DNA of 64,000 nucleotides. Origin: DASUPK01 sp963774305. GTDB taxonomy: Bacteria; Actinomycetota; Thermoleophilia; Solirubrobacterales; 70-9. Shown here piece by piece: positions 8,394-16,576 of the stretch. The stretch spans positions 124,001-188,000 of the forward strand of contig CAVZEM010000011.1 of NCBI GenBank assembly GCA_963774305.1. Reading direction: 5' to 3'. The position numbers were made by a program, and so were the translations under genes. The first letter of the stretch is position 1. Every line of letters begins with the position of its first letter. The notes under the pieces are model-generated. The model ran no database searches, had not been told where the DNA came from, and saw only the letters and a list, made by a program, of their open reading frames with translations.

Positions 8394-8642
8394 TCAGGAG
8401 CCGCCCGGGAACGGGCTGGTGCCGGCGACCTCGTGGATCGCCACCTCGGGGCGCTCGGAGACGAGCTCCAAGAGCCTGCCGGCGAACTCCCGCAGGTGTG
8501 GTTGCTCGAAATGACGGTCGAGCGCCTCGCGGTCCTCCCACTCCTCCACCGCGATGAAGCTGTCCTCGTCCTCAACCGCGGCGAAGAAGCCGTAGCGAAG
8601 GCAGCCTTGCTCACGGCGCGAGTCGTATGCGGACCTCGTCGA
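8394..8642 (-). pseudogene. N-terminally truncated antibiotic-biosynthesis-monooxygenase (ABM) domain
   Basis: Minus-strand frame with family-typical text: EQGCLRYGFFAAVEDEDSFI, then AVEEWEDREALDRHFEQPHL, then REFAGRLLELVSE. These match the second half of YgiN-like ABM monooxygenases. The usual first 25-30 residues and a start codon are missing: the frame is closed by TAG at 8643-8645 and contains no ATG, GTG or TTG before the domain core. It therefore appears to be a broken gene. It faces the tRNA-Leu relic patch. Confidence 0.65.
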
Positions 8643-8661
8643 CTAGCGTCCACACAGGGGT

Positions 8662-9933
8662 ATGGACGGACAACTACTCAAGGAGCTGACTATCCCCCTG
8701 TTCACGGGGGCGATCGGCTACCTGACCAACTGGAGCGGCGTCTGGATGCTCTTCTATCCGGTCAGCTTCGCCGGCTGGCGGTTACCCGGCCTGAAGAGGC
8801 TCGCGCCCCTGCTCCCGCGCCGGATACAGCAGATTCCCGGCGTCATGCAGGGCGGCGTCGGCTGGCAGGGGATCATCCCCTCGCGGGCGGCCAAGATGGG
8901 CTCGATCGCGGTCGACAAGGGGATCGCCAAGCTCGGCAGCCCGGCCGACTTCTACCGCCAGCTGGAGCCTGAGACGATCGCCGAGCACATCCTCGACACC
9001 GCCCGGCAGGACATCCGGGAGGTCGTCGACCGGACCATGGAGCAGGAGTACCCCGACACCTGGCCCGGCATGCCGCGGCGGGTGAGGGAGGCCGTCCACA
9101 GCCGCGTCCAGCAGCAGCTCCCCGACATCGTCAGGACGGTGACCGACGAGATCGGCGCGCACATCGACCAGCTGCTCGACATCAAGCTGATGGTGATCCG
9201 CCGGATCGAGGAGAACCCGGAGATGGCCAACCGGATCTACCTCGAGGTCGGCCGCAAGGAGCTCCGCTTCATCATCAACTTCGGCTTCTTCTTCGGCGCG
9301 CTGCTGGGGATCCCGCTCGTCTTCCTCACCCAGGCCTATCCGCACTGGTGGGTCCTCCCCATCGGCGGAGTGATCATCGGCTACGCCACGAACTGGGTGG
9401 CGCTGTGGATGATCTTCGAGCCGGTCGAGGCCCACAGGATCGGCCCATTCAAGGTGCACGGCCTGTTCATCCGCCGCCAACCCGAGGTATCCGAGGTGTA
9501 CGGCGAGATCATCGCGGAGGACATCGTCACCCTCAGGAACATCGGCGACGAGCTGCTCAACGGGCCGCGGGCGGACCGGACGCGCCAGATGATCGAGGAC
9601 TCGATGCGCCCCGCAGTCGACCGGGCGGCCGGGCCGGCCCGGCTGGCCGTCAAGGTGGCCCTGGGCAGCACCGAGTACGAGACCATTCGGGAGTCGGTCG
9701 CCACCGAGGCCGTCGACTACACGATGACGCCACTCACCGATCCCGAGTTCAACCGGCGCCAGAGCGCGGCCATGCGCGACCTGATCACCGACCGTATGCG
9801 CGAGCTGCCGCACGGGGACTTCTCCGAGCTGCTCCGCTCGGCCATGCGCGAGGACGAGTGGCTGCTGCTCCTGCACGGAGCGGTGCTCGGCTTCGTCGCC
9901 GGCTGCATCCACCTGCTGATCTTCGGGGTCTGA
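8662..9933 (+). CDS. DUF445 family membrane protein
   Basis: 423 residues with membrane segments near 8-35, 215-265 and 400-422 and a long hydrophilic amphipathic-helical middle. The motif GAIGYLTNWSGVWMLFYPV near the N-terminus recurs as GVIIGYATNWVALWMIFEPV near residue 240, the internal duplication typical of DUF445 (YheB-like). Cellular role is not established; these proteins are inner-membrane and are often tied to envelope structure. Its TGA overlaps the next gene's ATG (TGATG), so the two are translated together. Confidence 0.85.
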   Translation: MDGQLLKELTIPLFTGAIGYLTNWSGVWMLFYPVSFAGWRLPGLKRLAPLLPRRIQQIPGVMQGGVGWQGIIPSRAAKMGSIAVDKGIAKLGSPADFYRQLEPETIAEHILDTARQDIREVVDRTMEQEYPDTWPGMPRRVREAVHSRVQQQLPDIVRTVTDEIGAHIDQLLDIKLMVIRRIEENPEMANRIYLEVGRKELRFIINFGFFFGALLGIPLVFLTQAYPHWWVLPIGGVIIGYATNWVALWMIFEPVEAHRIGPFKVHGLFIRRQPEVSEVYGEIIAEDIVTLRNIGDELLNGPRADRTRQMIEDSMRPAVDRAAGPARLAVKVALGSTEYETIRESVATEAVDYTMTPLTDPEFNRRQSAAMRDLITDRMRELPHGDFSELLRSAMREDEWLLLLHGAVLGFVAGCIHLLIFGV

Positions 9934-10793
9934 TGGCAGACGAGAACGAACGACAGGACATCGATCCACGGCCGCCCGACGAGGACGTCAGCCTGCTTCG
10001 CACCGTCCCGGGGCTGGCGCGAATCGCCGCCGCCGCCTACTGGCGGAGCGCCCGCTGGACCGTGCGCGCCTCGACGCAGGCGGGATCGCGCGTCATCCGA
10101 GCGGCGGTGACCGGCCAGGACCCCGGCGAGCTCTTCCGCTCCACGGGCGCCGAGATCCGTGAGCGCACCAGGCGGGCACTGGGCGTCGAGCCGAAGCGCG
10201 AGGAGCGCGCCGTGATGACGCCCGAGGCGGCCGAGGCCGAGCGCGAGGAGGCGCGCAAGTCCCTGCGCGAGCGGGGAGAGGAGCTCCTTCGCCGCTCGGC
10301 CGACGTCAACTTCGACGAGGACTCCCACCCGGCGTACACGAGAATCCTCGAGGACCTGGCCCCCGACGAGGCTCGGATCCTTCGCCTGCTGGCGGAGGAG
10401 GGACCGCAGCCCGCGGTCGACGTGCGGTCCGGGCTGGTGCCGCTGAAATCGACCTCGGAACTGGTCGCCGCCGGCCTCAGCATGATCGGCCCGGAGGCCG
10501 GCTGCCGGCACCTCGACGACGTCCCCGCCTACCTGAACAACCTCTTCCGCCTCGGCCTCGTCTGGTTCTCCAGCGAGCCGCTGCACGACCCGCTCCGCTA
10601 CCAGGTGCTGGAGGCCCAGCCCGAGGTCGCGGAGGCGCTCGGGGGCGCCGGGCACACCCGGACGGTGAGGCGAAGCATCCACCTCACCCCGTTCGGCACC
10701 GATTTCTGCGAGCTCTGCCTACCCCGTCAGCCGAGTCAGCCAGACGGAGGAGAGGACGGGGATCGCGGAATCGGAGTCGATTCCCCGGACTGA
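9933..10793 (+). CDS. hypothetical protein, possibly Abi-alpha/DUF4393-like, coupled to DUF445
   Basis: 286 residues, starting inside the DUF445 stop (TGATG). The N-terminal half is basic with a helical stretch (PGLARIAAAAYWRSARWTV), then a Glu/Arg-rich probable coiled coil (EAAEAEREEARKSLRERGEE) and a compact C-terminal part with PDEARILRLLAEEGPQPAVD and HLTPFGTDFCELCLP. The end pattern (LTPFGxxFCxxC) resembles the DUF4393 family, but I am not certain. No membrane segment. About the last 24 residues overprint the antisense strand of the convergent lipoprotein gene and look non-conserved. Confidence 0.55.
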   Translation: MADENERQDIDPRPPDEDVSLLRTVPGLARIAAAAYWRSARWTVRASTQAGSRVIRAAVTGQDPGELFRSTGAEIRERTRRALGVEPKREERAVMTPEAAEAEREEARKSLRERGEELLRRSADVNFDEDSHPAYTRILEDLAPDEARILRLLAEEGPQPAVDVRSGLVPLKSTSELVAAGLSMIGPEAGCRHLDDVPAYLNNLFRLGLVWFSSEPLHDPLRYQVLEAQPEVAEALGGAGHTRTVRRSIHLTPFGTDFCELCLPRQPSQPDGGEDGDRGIGVDSPD

Positions 10794-11672
10794 CCCCTCC
10801 AGTCCGATCCCGCTGAGCGGCCCGCCCAGCGTGTCGAGCAGCGGATCGGATCCGGCGGCTCGAAGGCCGGACGGCCCAAGCGGGTCGGCGACCTGCACCG
10901 CCCCATCCCGGAGCAGCCGAAGGCGCTGGCTCGGCTGCGGCGCGAGGAGGAAGGTGACTCCGTCGAGTGAAGGGCCGAGCCCCATCGGGCTCCCCCACCA
11001 TTCGGCGAAGCGGGAGAGCATCTGACGACCGGGTCCGCTGGCACCGACCTGGAAGGCGCCGGTGCCCGACCCGGCGACGTCGGGGAGGAAGCTGGCATCC
11101 TGACCGCCCTGCGGATCCAGAGCGCGGGGAGAGACGATGGCGAGCCGCGGTGAGCTCAGACGGCGAACGAGGTCGGGGACCGGCTTGTCGAGCAGGAAGC
11201 GGACCTCATCCGGTCGAGGGGCGTCGACGGCGAACAGATGCGGCAGTAGCCCCTGGCCGGCGGGATCGGTCTGCCAGCGACGCGAGTTCGCGAGGACGGC
11301 CGCGGCGTTGAAGGGGGTTCCGTCCTGGAACCGGACATTCGGTCGCAGCGTGACCATCCAGGTGGTCCGGTCGCGCGAGGGACGTGCCTCGAGGGCGAGG
11401 CCGGCCTGAGGCGCGCCCTGAACGTAGGGACCCGCGAGGCGCTCGATCAGCGGCTCGTACACCTGCCGGGTGACCGTCTGCTCCGCGCGGGTCTGGGCGG
11501 CGAGCGGATCGAGCGTCGAGGGCAGGGCGGGGAGCGCGTATGCGAGCGTCCCGCCGCCGCCCGCCGGCGGCAGCCCGGTGCTGACGCGAGAACTGCTTCC
11601 GCTTGAGCCACCACAGCCCGCCGCCGCGAGCAGCGCAAGCAGGGCGATCAGCGTGGCGGCGCGCAGCCGCAT
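10719..11672 (-). CDS. short family-5 (peptide/nickel-type) binding lipoprotein
   Basis: Lipoprotein signal with lipobox LAAAGC (Cys20), then family-5 solute-binding text: LPALPSTLDPLAAQTRAEQT, VYEPLIERL, WMVTLRPNVRFQDGTPFNAA and the paired LLDKPVPDL. At 317 residues it is much shorter than the usual 500 or so, lacking the second large lobe, so it may be a divergent, truncated or non-transport form. No permease or ATPase is nearby. It lies seven bases after secG on the same strand. Its 3' end overlaps the facing gene by 75 bases. Confidence 0.75.
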   Translation of the reverse strand: MRLRAATLIALLALLAAAGCGGSSGSSSRVSTGLPPAGGGGTLAYALPALPSTLDPLAAQTRAEQTVTRQVYEPLIERLAGPYVQGAPQAGLALEARPSRDRTTWMVTLRPNVRFQDGTPFNAAAVLANSRRWQTDPAGQGLLPHLFAVDAPRPDEVRFLLDKPVPDLVRRLSSPRLAIVSPRALDPQGGQDASFLPDVAGSGTGAFQVGASGPGRQMLSRFAEWWGSPMGLGPSLDGVTFLLAPQPSQRLRLLRDGAVQVADPLGPSGLRAAGSDPLLDTLGGPLSGIGLEGSVRGIDSDSAIPVLSSVWLTRLTG

Positions 11673-11678
11673 TCGTGC

Positions 11679-11903
11679 CTAGAGCTTCAGGATGATGATT
11701 GCGTTCAGCGCCCAGAGGATGCCGAAGAAGATGGTCCACCGGGTCAGGTTCCGCTCCACCAGCGAGCCGCCTCCGAAGGAGCTGCCGCCGCCGCCGATGC
11801 CGAACGCACCGGAGAGGCCGGCGTCCTTGCCGGAGTGCAGGAGCACCAGGAAGATCAGGATCACCGACATGATGACCTCGACCACGCTGAGCACGGTTGC
11901 CAT
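11679..11903 (-). CDS. secG: preprotein translocase subunit SecG
   Basis: 74 residues: two membrane helices (about 5-23 and 53-72) joined by a Gly/Ser-rich loop (GKDAGLSGAFGIGGGGSSFG), with the typical LVERNLTRWT before the second helix. SecG is the accessory subunit of the SecYEG channel. In many actinobacteria secG sits behind tpiA; here it is about 17 kb from that operon and next to cytochrome c maturation genes. Confidence 0.92.
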   Translation of the reverse strand: MATVLSVVEVIMSVILIFLVLLHSGKDAGLSGAFGIGGGGSSFGGGSLVERNLTRWTIFFGILWALNAIIILKL

Positions 11904-11918
11904 GGGCGGGAGTGTAGA

Positions 11919-12209
11919 TCAGGGTTGCTTCGGAGGCTGCAACCGATCGATGCGCTTCAGGATGTCGATCGCCTCTCCTCGGAGCTCCCGGTCCAGCCGG
12001 CTGAAGTCCTCATCCGAGAGCTTGCCGGAGGCGTGATCCGCCTCTGCGTCGCGGATCTGCCGGTACTTCGCCTCCTTGCGCGCCTCCAGGTCGGCGAGCT
12101 CCGCGATCGCCGGGTCCTCGCGATCCTCGCTCGGGCGCCCGCGCAGCGGCGCGGTCACGAACCAGGCGACCAGCACGACGATGGCGACGGCGACCAGGAG
12201 CTCGAGCAT
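11919..12209 (-). CDS. CcmI-like membrane-anchored helical protein
   Basis: 96 residues from ATG 12209 (a TTG at 12221 would add four). One N-terminal membrane helix (LELLVAVAIVVLVAWFV), then a charged coiled-coil region (AELADLEARKEAKYRQIRDA, then GKLSDEDFSRLDRELRGEAI). That layout matches the N-terminal part of CcmI and the short actinobacterial protein that follows ccmF. It lacks the TPR half of proteobacterial CcmI. The place downstream of ccmF on the same strand supports a role in apocytochrome handling. Identification rests on layout and context. Confidence 0.6.
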   Translation of the reverse strand: MLELLVAVAIVVLVAWFVTAPLRGRPSEDREDPAIAELADLEARKEAKYRQIRDAEADHASGKLSDEDFSRLDRELRGEAIDILKRIDRLQPPKQP

Positions 12210-12306
12210 TAGGGGGCGCAAGGCCGCGGCACTTTGGAGCGGAGGCGCAAGCCGAAGCGACTTGTGGTTGCGGCCGTAGCGCCCCCGCCTGATGGCGGGC
12301 CGTCCA

Positions 12307-14490
12307 TCAGGCTGTCCCCAGCTCCTTGCCGAGCCTGGCGCGGTAGGCCGCCTCCAGCCGGCGCCGCGACTCGAGCGCCGGCCACCCCGCCATCACGGCC
12401 CCGGCCAGGGCGATCAGCGCCCCGATCCAGATCCAGCCCACCAGCGGGTTGACGATCACGCGGAAGTTGGCCGGCGGCGGGGAGTTGATGTAGTGCTGGA
12501 CGAGCGCCAGGATCGCGAATCCCTGAGCCTGCGGGGGGAGGTTCGCAAGCTGGCGATTGCCGCGGACGATGGCGGGGTTGAGCGAGGAGAGGTCCGGCTG
12601 GAACGCCGTCCACAGGTCCCCCCCGGCCCCCGTCTTCAGGCCGACCTCGCTGGTCGACTCCCCCATGAAATAGCGGCCGATCGCGCCGGCGGTCGGGTCC
12701 TGCGTCGGGTAGTAGTTCCGCGCCGGCCTGAGCGTCGTCACGTGCTTGCCGTTCCGGCTGACGTCGAGCTGGGACGTGAACGCGATCCGCTCGTTCTCCG
12801 GATCCGCGGTGAGCTTGCGGTAGGCGATCGTGTAGTCGCCCACCTTGGCGCTCTGCCCGACCTGGAGGCGCAGATCGCGGTTGGTCTGGAAGCTGGAGGA
12901 GGCCGCGATCCCGATCAGCGTCAGCGCGATCCCGGCATGGACCACGTAACCGCCATATCGACGGCGGTTCCGGCCGACCGCGGTCGCCAGCGCGCGCGGA
13001 TACGCCTCGTCGGTGAGGGCATGGCGCGTCGACCCGGCCCGCCAGAACTCCCCGAGCAGCGCGACCAGCGCGAAGGCGGCGAAGCCGAAGACGAACAGTG
13101 CCCAGAGGTGGCTGCCCGCATCGCTCACCGCGAGCAGCACGGCGATGGTGATCGCGGTCGCGATGCAGGGCCAGAGCAGCAGGCGGCGCGCCGCGCCACC
13201 GCTCAGGCGGCCCCAGGCGAACAGGGGCCCGATCCCGGTGAAGAGGACCAGCAGGACCCCGATCGGCGTCACGTAACGGTCGAACCACGGCGCCGCCAGG
13301 GAGTGGCGGTCGCCGGTGAAGAACTCGGAGATCAGCGGGAAGAAGGTTCCCCAGAAGATCACGACCACCAGGCCAACGAGCAGCAGGTTGTTGACGAAGA
13401 AGATCGATTCCCGCGAGGCAAGCGACTCGATCCGGCGCTCCGGCTTGAGCTGATCCAGGCGCGTGACGATCAGCAGCGTCGCGCCGATCGCCGTCACGCC
13501 GATCAGCGCGAGCAGGGGGCCACCGACGGTCGAGGCCCCGAAGGCGTGGATCGACTGCAGCACCCCGGAGCGCACCAGGAACGTCCCCAGCAGGCAGAGG
13601 CAGAAGGTGGCCGAGATCAGGCTGACGTTCCAGACCTTCAGCATTCCGCGCTTCTCCTGCACCATCACCGAGTGCAGGAACGCGGTGCCCATGAGCCAGG
13701 GCATCAGCGCGGCGTTCTCGACCGGGTCCCAACCCCAGTAGCCGCCCCAGCCGAGCTCCTCATAGGACCAGCGGGAGCCGAGCAGCAGGCCGATGCCGAG
13801 GAAGGTCCATGCGACCAGCGCGAAGTTGCGGGTGGTGCGGATCCAGCTCGCGTCGAGCTTGCGCGTGATCAGCGCCCCGATGCAGAAGGCGAACGGGATC
13901 GACCAGAGCACGTAGCCCGAGTAGAGCATCGGCGGGTGCACCGCCATGTACGGGTTGCGCAGCAGCGGCGTCAGGCCCGCGCCCTCGGTGGGCGCCGGGT
14001 CGAGATGGGCGAACGGCTGGGCCTTGAAGATCATCAGCCCGATGAAGAAGGAGCCGAGCCCGGCCAGGATCGCGGTCGCCCAGGGGATGATCTCGCGGTG
14101 GCGGCGACGGGTGATGTAGAGCACACCGCTCGAGGCCAGCGAGAGCACCCAGGCCCAGAGCAGCAGCGAGCCCTCCTGGCTCGACCACATCGCGGTCAGC
14201 TTGTAGAAGGTCGGCGTGGTCGTCGAGGAGTGATCGGCGACCAGCGCGAAGTGGAAGTCGTTCCGCAGAAACGCAGCCTCGATGAGGACGACGGCCGTGG
14301 TGAGCAGGCCGGCCACGGCGTAGACCGCCCGCCGGGACGAGTCGATCCAGCGCCGGTCGCCGGTGCGACCGCCGTAGACCCCGGCGCCCACCGCATACAG
14401 GGCGCAGAGCAGGGCCGCGGCCAGCAATGCGGAGCCCAGAATCGTCAGCTGGACTGCCCCGGGGTCGTGGTCGTGAACTTCGACGGGCAC
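12307..14490 (-). CDS. ccmF: cytochrome c heme lyase subunit CcmF
   Basis: 727-residue polytopic membrane protein. The heme-handling WWD motif WGWDPVENAALMPW is at about 252-265, followed by the conserved FLHSVMVQEKRGMLKVWN. Other family marks are TTTPTFYKLTAMWSSQEGSL and HPPMLYSGYV. It transfers heme from CcmE to apocytochrome at the outer face of the membrane. Its ATG lies 46 bases inside ccmE, so translation is coupled. An 85-base gap follows it, holding a CCTGATGG/CCATCAGG inverted repeat, before the ccmI-like gene. No ccmA, B, C or D gene is seen in the window. Confidence 0.95.
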   Translation of the reverse strand: MPVEVHDHDPGAVQLTILGSALLAAALLCALYAVGAGVYGGRTGDRRWIDSSRRAVYAVAGLLTTAVVLIEAAFLRNDFHFALVADHSSTTTPTFYKLTAMWSSQEGSLLLWAWVLSLASSGVLYITRRRHREIIPWATAILAGLGSFFIGLMIFKAQPFAHLDPAPTEGAGLTPLLRNPYMAVHPPMLYSGYVLWSIPFAFCIGALITRKLDASWIRTTRNFALVAWTFLGIGLLLGSRWSYEELGWGGYWGWDPVENAALMPWLMGTAFLHSVMVQEKRGMLKVWNVSLISATFCLCLLGTFLVRSGVLQSIHAFGASTVGGPLLALIGVTAIGATLLIVTRLDQLKPERRIESLASRESIFFVNNLLLVGLVVVIFWGTFFPLISEFFTGDRHSLAAPWFDRYVTPIGVLLVLFTGIGPLFAWGRLSGGAARRLLLWPCIATAITIAVLLAVSDAGSHLWALFVFGFAAFALVALLGEFWRAGSTRHALTDEAYPRALATAVGRNRRRYGGYVVHAGIALTLIGIAASSSFQTNRDLRLQVGQSAKVGDYTIAYRKLTADPENERIAFTSQLDVSRNGKHVTTLRPARNYYPTQDPTAGAIGRYFMGESTSEVGLKTGAGGDLWTAFQPDLSSLNPAIVRGNRQLANLPPQAQGFAILALVQHYINSPPPANFRVIVNPLVGWIWIGALIALAGAVMAGWPALESRRRLEAAYRARLGKELGTA

Positions 14491-14852
14491 TTCGTGATCA
14501 GGCTGTCCCGCTCGCCCACGAAGGTGCCCTCCTGGAGCTTGCCGGTGACGATCACCTCGCGCCCGTCGCGGAATGGGTCGGGAACCGTTCCCGTGTAGCT
14601 GACCGGGATCGGGTGGCTCCCGTCGCGGTCGGAGATCCGGAAGTCGAGCTGGTCGCCCGAGTGGTGGATCGAGCCCGGGACGACGTCCCCGGTCAGCTCA
14701 TAGGTCCCACCGGGATCTGACCGCAGCAGCTGCGAGGGCTCCTTCGCCTCGGTCGAGGCGGAGAACGACGTGTAGACGAGGCCGGCGGCCAGCAGGACGG
14801 CCGCCGACAACGCCACGATCAGTCGAATCTTGCGCTTGCGCGATGGATCCAC
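14445..14852 (-). CDS. ccmE: heme chaperone CcmE, cysteine variant
   Basis: 135 residues: an N-terminal membrane anchor (RLIVALSAAVLLAAGLVYTS) and an OB-fold domain (GGTYELTGDVVPGS, ISDRDGSHPIPVSYTGTVPD, REVIVTGKLQEGTFVG). In ordinary CcmE, heme is bound covalently by the His of HxxxY. Here the site reads KCPSKF: Cys122 replaces His and Phe126 replaces Tyr. Cys-type CcmE is known in a variant System I of some archaea and sulfate reducers; the Phe is an additional change. It overlaps ccmF by 46 bases. Confidence 0.92.
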   Translation of the reverse strand: MDPSRKRKIRLIVALSAAVLLAAGLVYTSFSASTEAKEPSQLLRSDPGGTYELTGDVVPGSIHHSGDQLDFRISDRDGSHPIPVSYTGTVPDPFRDGREVIVTGKLQEGTFVGERDSLITKCPSKFTTTTPGQSS

Positions 14853-14893
14853 GGGGGCTGCGGATTATCGCAACCGTCCCCTAAAGACGGCCG

Positions 14894-15075
14894 TCAGCCG
14901 GCTGGCGTGACCTCGTGCTCCGCCGCGGGACCGCCGTTGAGAGCGGGAGCTTCGTCGCCCTGGGCCGCCCCTTCCGCCGTCTCGACTCGGTTGCGGCCCG
15001 ATCGCTTCGCGACATAGAGGGCACGATCGGCCTTGCGCAGCAGGTCCTCACGATTGCCGGCGTGTAAGCACGGAG
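14894..15075 (-). pseudogene. C-terminal remnant of a GGDEF (diguanylate cyclase) gene
   Basis: A minus-strand frame reads HAGNREDLLRKADRALYVAK, then RSGRNRVE and a short low-complexity tail to TGA at 14894-14896. The LLxxADxALYxAKxxGRNRV signature is the last helix and strand of GGDEF domains. The GG(D/E)EF catalytic part is absent and a stop closes the frame at about 15076, so only the final 25 or so domain residues remain. It is non-functional and marks a deletion junction just before the SDR gene. Confidence 0.8.
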
Positions 15076-15101
15076 TTCACGCTTGCGACAATTGCCCCCT
15101 G

Positions 15102-15806
15102 ATGCCTGACGGGCGGGTTCTTCTCATCACGGGTGCGTCGAGCGGGATCGGCGCACGCACGGCGCGTCGCGCCGCGGAGGCCGGATACCGGCTCGTACTC
15201 GGCGCTCGCCGCGAGGAGCGGCTCTCTGAGCTGGCGGAGGAGCTCGGGGGTCGCGAGCGGGCGATCGCGGTGCGCTGCGACGTCACCGAATGGGAGGACA
15301 ACCAGCGGATTGCGGCGACGGCGACGGAGAGTTTCGGGCAGCTCGACGCCGTCTTCGCCAACGCGGGCTTCGGCGCGAAGCGCGGCTTCCTCGAGGAGTC
15401 GCCCGAGCACTGGCGGTCGATGGTCCTCACCAACGTGCTCGGCGTGGCGCTCACGATCCGGGCCACCCTCCCCGCCCTGCTCGAGTCCGGCACCGGCCAC
15501 TTCGTCCTGACCAGCTCAGTGGCCGGCCGTCGCGCGCTGCCGGGCTCGCTCTACTCGGCGACCAAGTGGGCCGTCAGCGTGATCGGGGAGTCACTGCGCC
15601 AGGAACTCAGACAAATGCACGAGGACCACGGCATCCGAGTCACGCTGATCGAGCCGGGAATGACCGACACCGAGTTCTTCGACCAGCGTCCCGAGAACGC
15701 CCTCGAGGACGACGACATCGCCCGGGCCGTGCTCTGGGCGCTGGAGCAGCCCGAGCACGTGGACGTCAACGAGATCCTGATCCGCCCGACCAGTCAGGCG
15801 AACTAG
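15102..15806 (+). CDS. short-chain dehydrogenase/reductase (NADP-type)
   Basis: 234-residue classical SDR. LITGASSGIGARTARRA forms the nucleotide loop and ARREERLSEL carries basic residues after strand 2, favouring NADP(H). The NAG motif is FANAGFG, and catalytic Ser-Tyr-Lys lie in TSSVAGRRALPGSLYSATK. ATG 15102 is chosen because it starts right at the core fold; earlier in-frame starts fall in the GGDEF relic. The sequence resembles YdfG/serine 3-dehydrogenase-like reductases; substrate unknown. Confidence 0.85.
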   Translation: MPDGRVLLITGASSGIGARTARRAAEAGYRLVLGARREERLSELAEELGGRERAIAVRCDVTEWEDNQRIAATATESFGQLDAVFANAGFGAKRGFLEESPEHWRSMVLTNVLGVALTIRATLPALLESGTGHFVLTSSVAGRRALPGSLYSATKWAVSVIGESLRQELRQMHEDHGIRVTLIEPGMTDTEFFDQRPENALEDDDIARAVLWALEQPEHVDVNEILIRPTSQAN

Positions 15807-15841
15807 CGCCGGCGCCGCTCGCGGGTACGATCGCACGCGCC

Positions 15842-16576
15842 ATGGAGACGCTGGAACCAGTTGTGATCCTCTGTGGAGGGCGGGGCACGCGTCTGAGCGA
15901 GCGAACCGAGTCCATCCCCAAGGCCCTGGTCGAGATCGGCGGCCGGCCGATCCTCTGGCACGTGATCTCCATCTACAGCGAGCAGGGATATTCCCGCTTC
16001 CTGCTGTTGACCGGTTACAAGGGCGACCAAATCTCCTCCTGGGTCAATGGGAGTCCCTGGCCAGACCGAGTCACGGTGAGCTGCGTCGAGACCGGGCTGG
16101 ACACGCCCACCGGGGGCCGGATCGCAGCGGCACGAGAGCGAATCGGCGACAACGCGTTCTCGGCGACTTACGCCGACGGGATCGCGGACATTGACCTCGC
16201 TGCGCTGGAGGGCACCCACCGCGAGGCCGGCCGGCTCGCCACCATGACCGTGGTCCGGCCGCAGCTCCAGTTCGGCGTCGCGACCGTCGACGATCAGGAC
16301 CTCGTGCGCGGCTTCGAGGAGAAGCCCCAGGTCGAGAGCTGGATCAACGGGGGATTCTTCTGCTTCGAGCCAGGCGCGTTCGACTACCTGAGAGAGGACA
16401 GCGTGCTAGAGCGCGAGCCGCTCGAGCGCCTCGCCGCGGATGGCCAACTCCGGGCCTTCCGCCACGAGGGCTTCTGGGATTGCATGGACACCTACAAAGA
16501 CGCGGTGATGCTCAACGATCTCTGGGATTCGGGCGATCCGCCGTGGCGGGTCTCGGCTGAAGAGGCGGCCGGATGA
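15842..16576 (+). CDS. sugar-1-phosphate nucleotidyltransferase, glucose-1-phosphate cytidylyltransferase-like
   Basis: 244 residues. N-terminal LCGGRGTRLSERTESIPKAL is the nucleotide-binding and catalytic loop; YADGIADIDL carries the metal-binding Asp; GFWDCMDTYKDAVMLNDLW is the end motif seen in RfbF-type cytidylyltransferases. It should make an NDP-sugar, most likely CDP-glucose, in the cytoplasm. Its stop overlaps the ATG of the following dehydratase (ATGA), supporting a two-step CDP-6-deoxysugar route. Specificity for CTP is inferred from similarity and the partner gene. Confidence 0.82.
   Translation: METLEPVVILCGGRGTRLSERTESIPKALVEIGGRPILWHVISIYSEQGYSRFLLLTGYKGDQISSWVNGSPWPDRVTVSCVETGLDTPTGGRIAAARERIGDNAFSATYADGIADIDLAALEGTHREAGRLATMTVVRPQLQFGVATVDDQDLVRGFEEKPQVESWINGGFFCFEPGAFDYLREDSVLEREPLERLAADGQLRAFRHEGFWDCMDTYKDAVMLNDLWDSGDPPWRVSAEEAAG

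Noticed and set aside
12292..14598. 768-codon plus-strand open frame opposite ccmF
   Set aside because: Antisense of an obvious membrane gene; low-complexity Arg/Glu/Gln text without fold signature.
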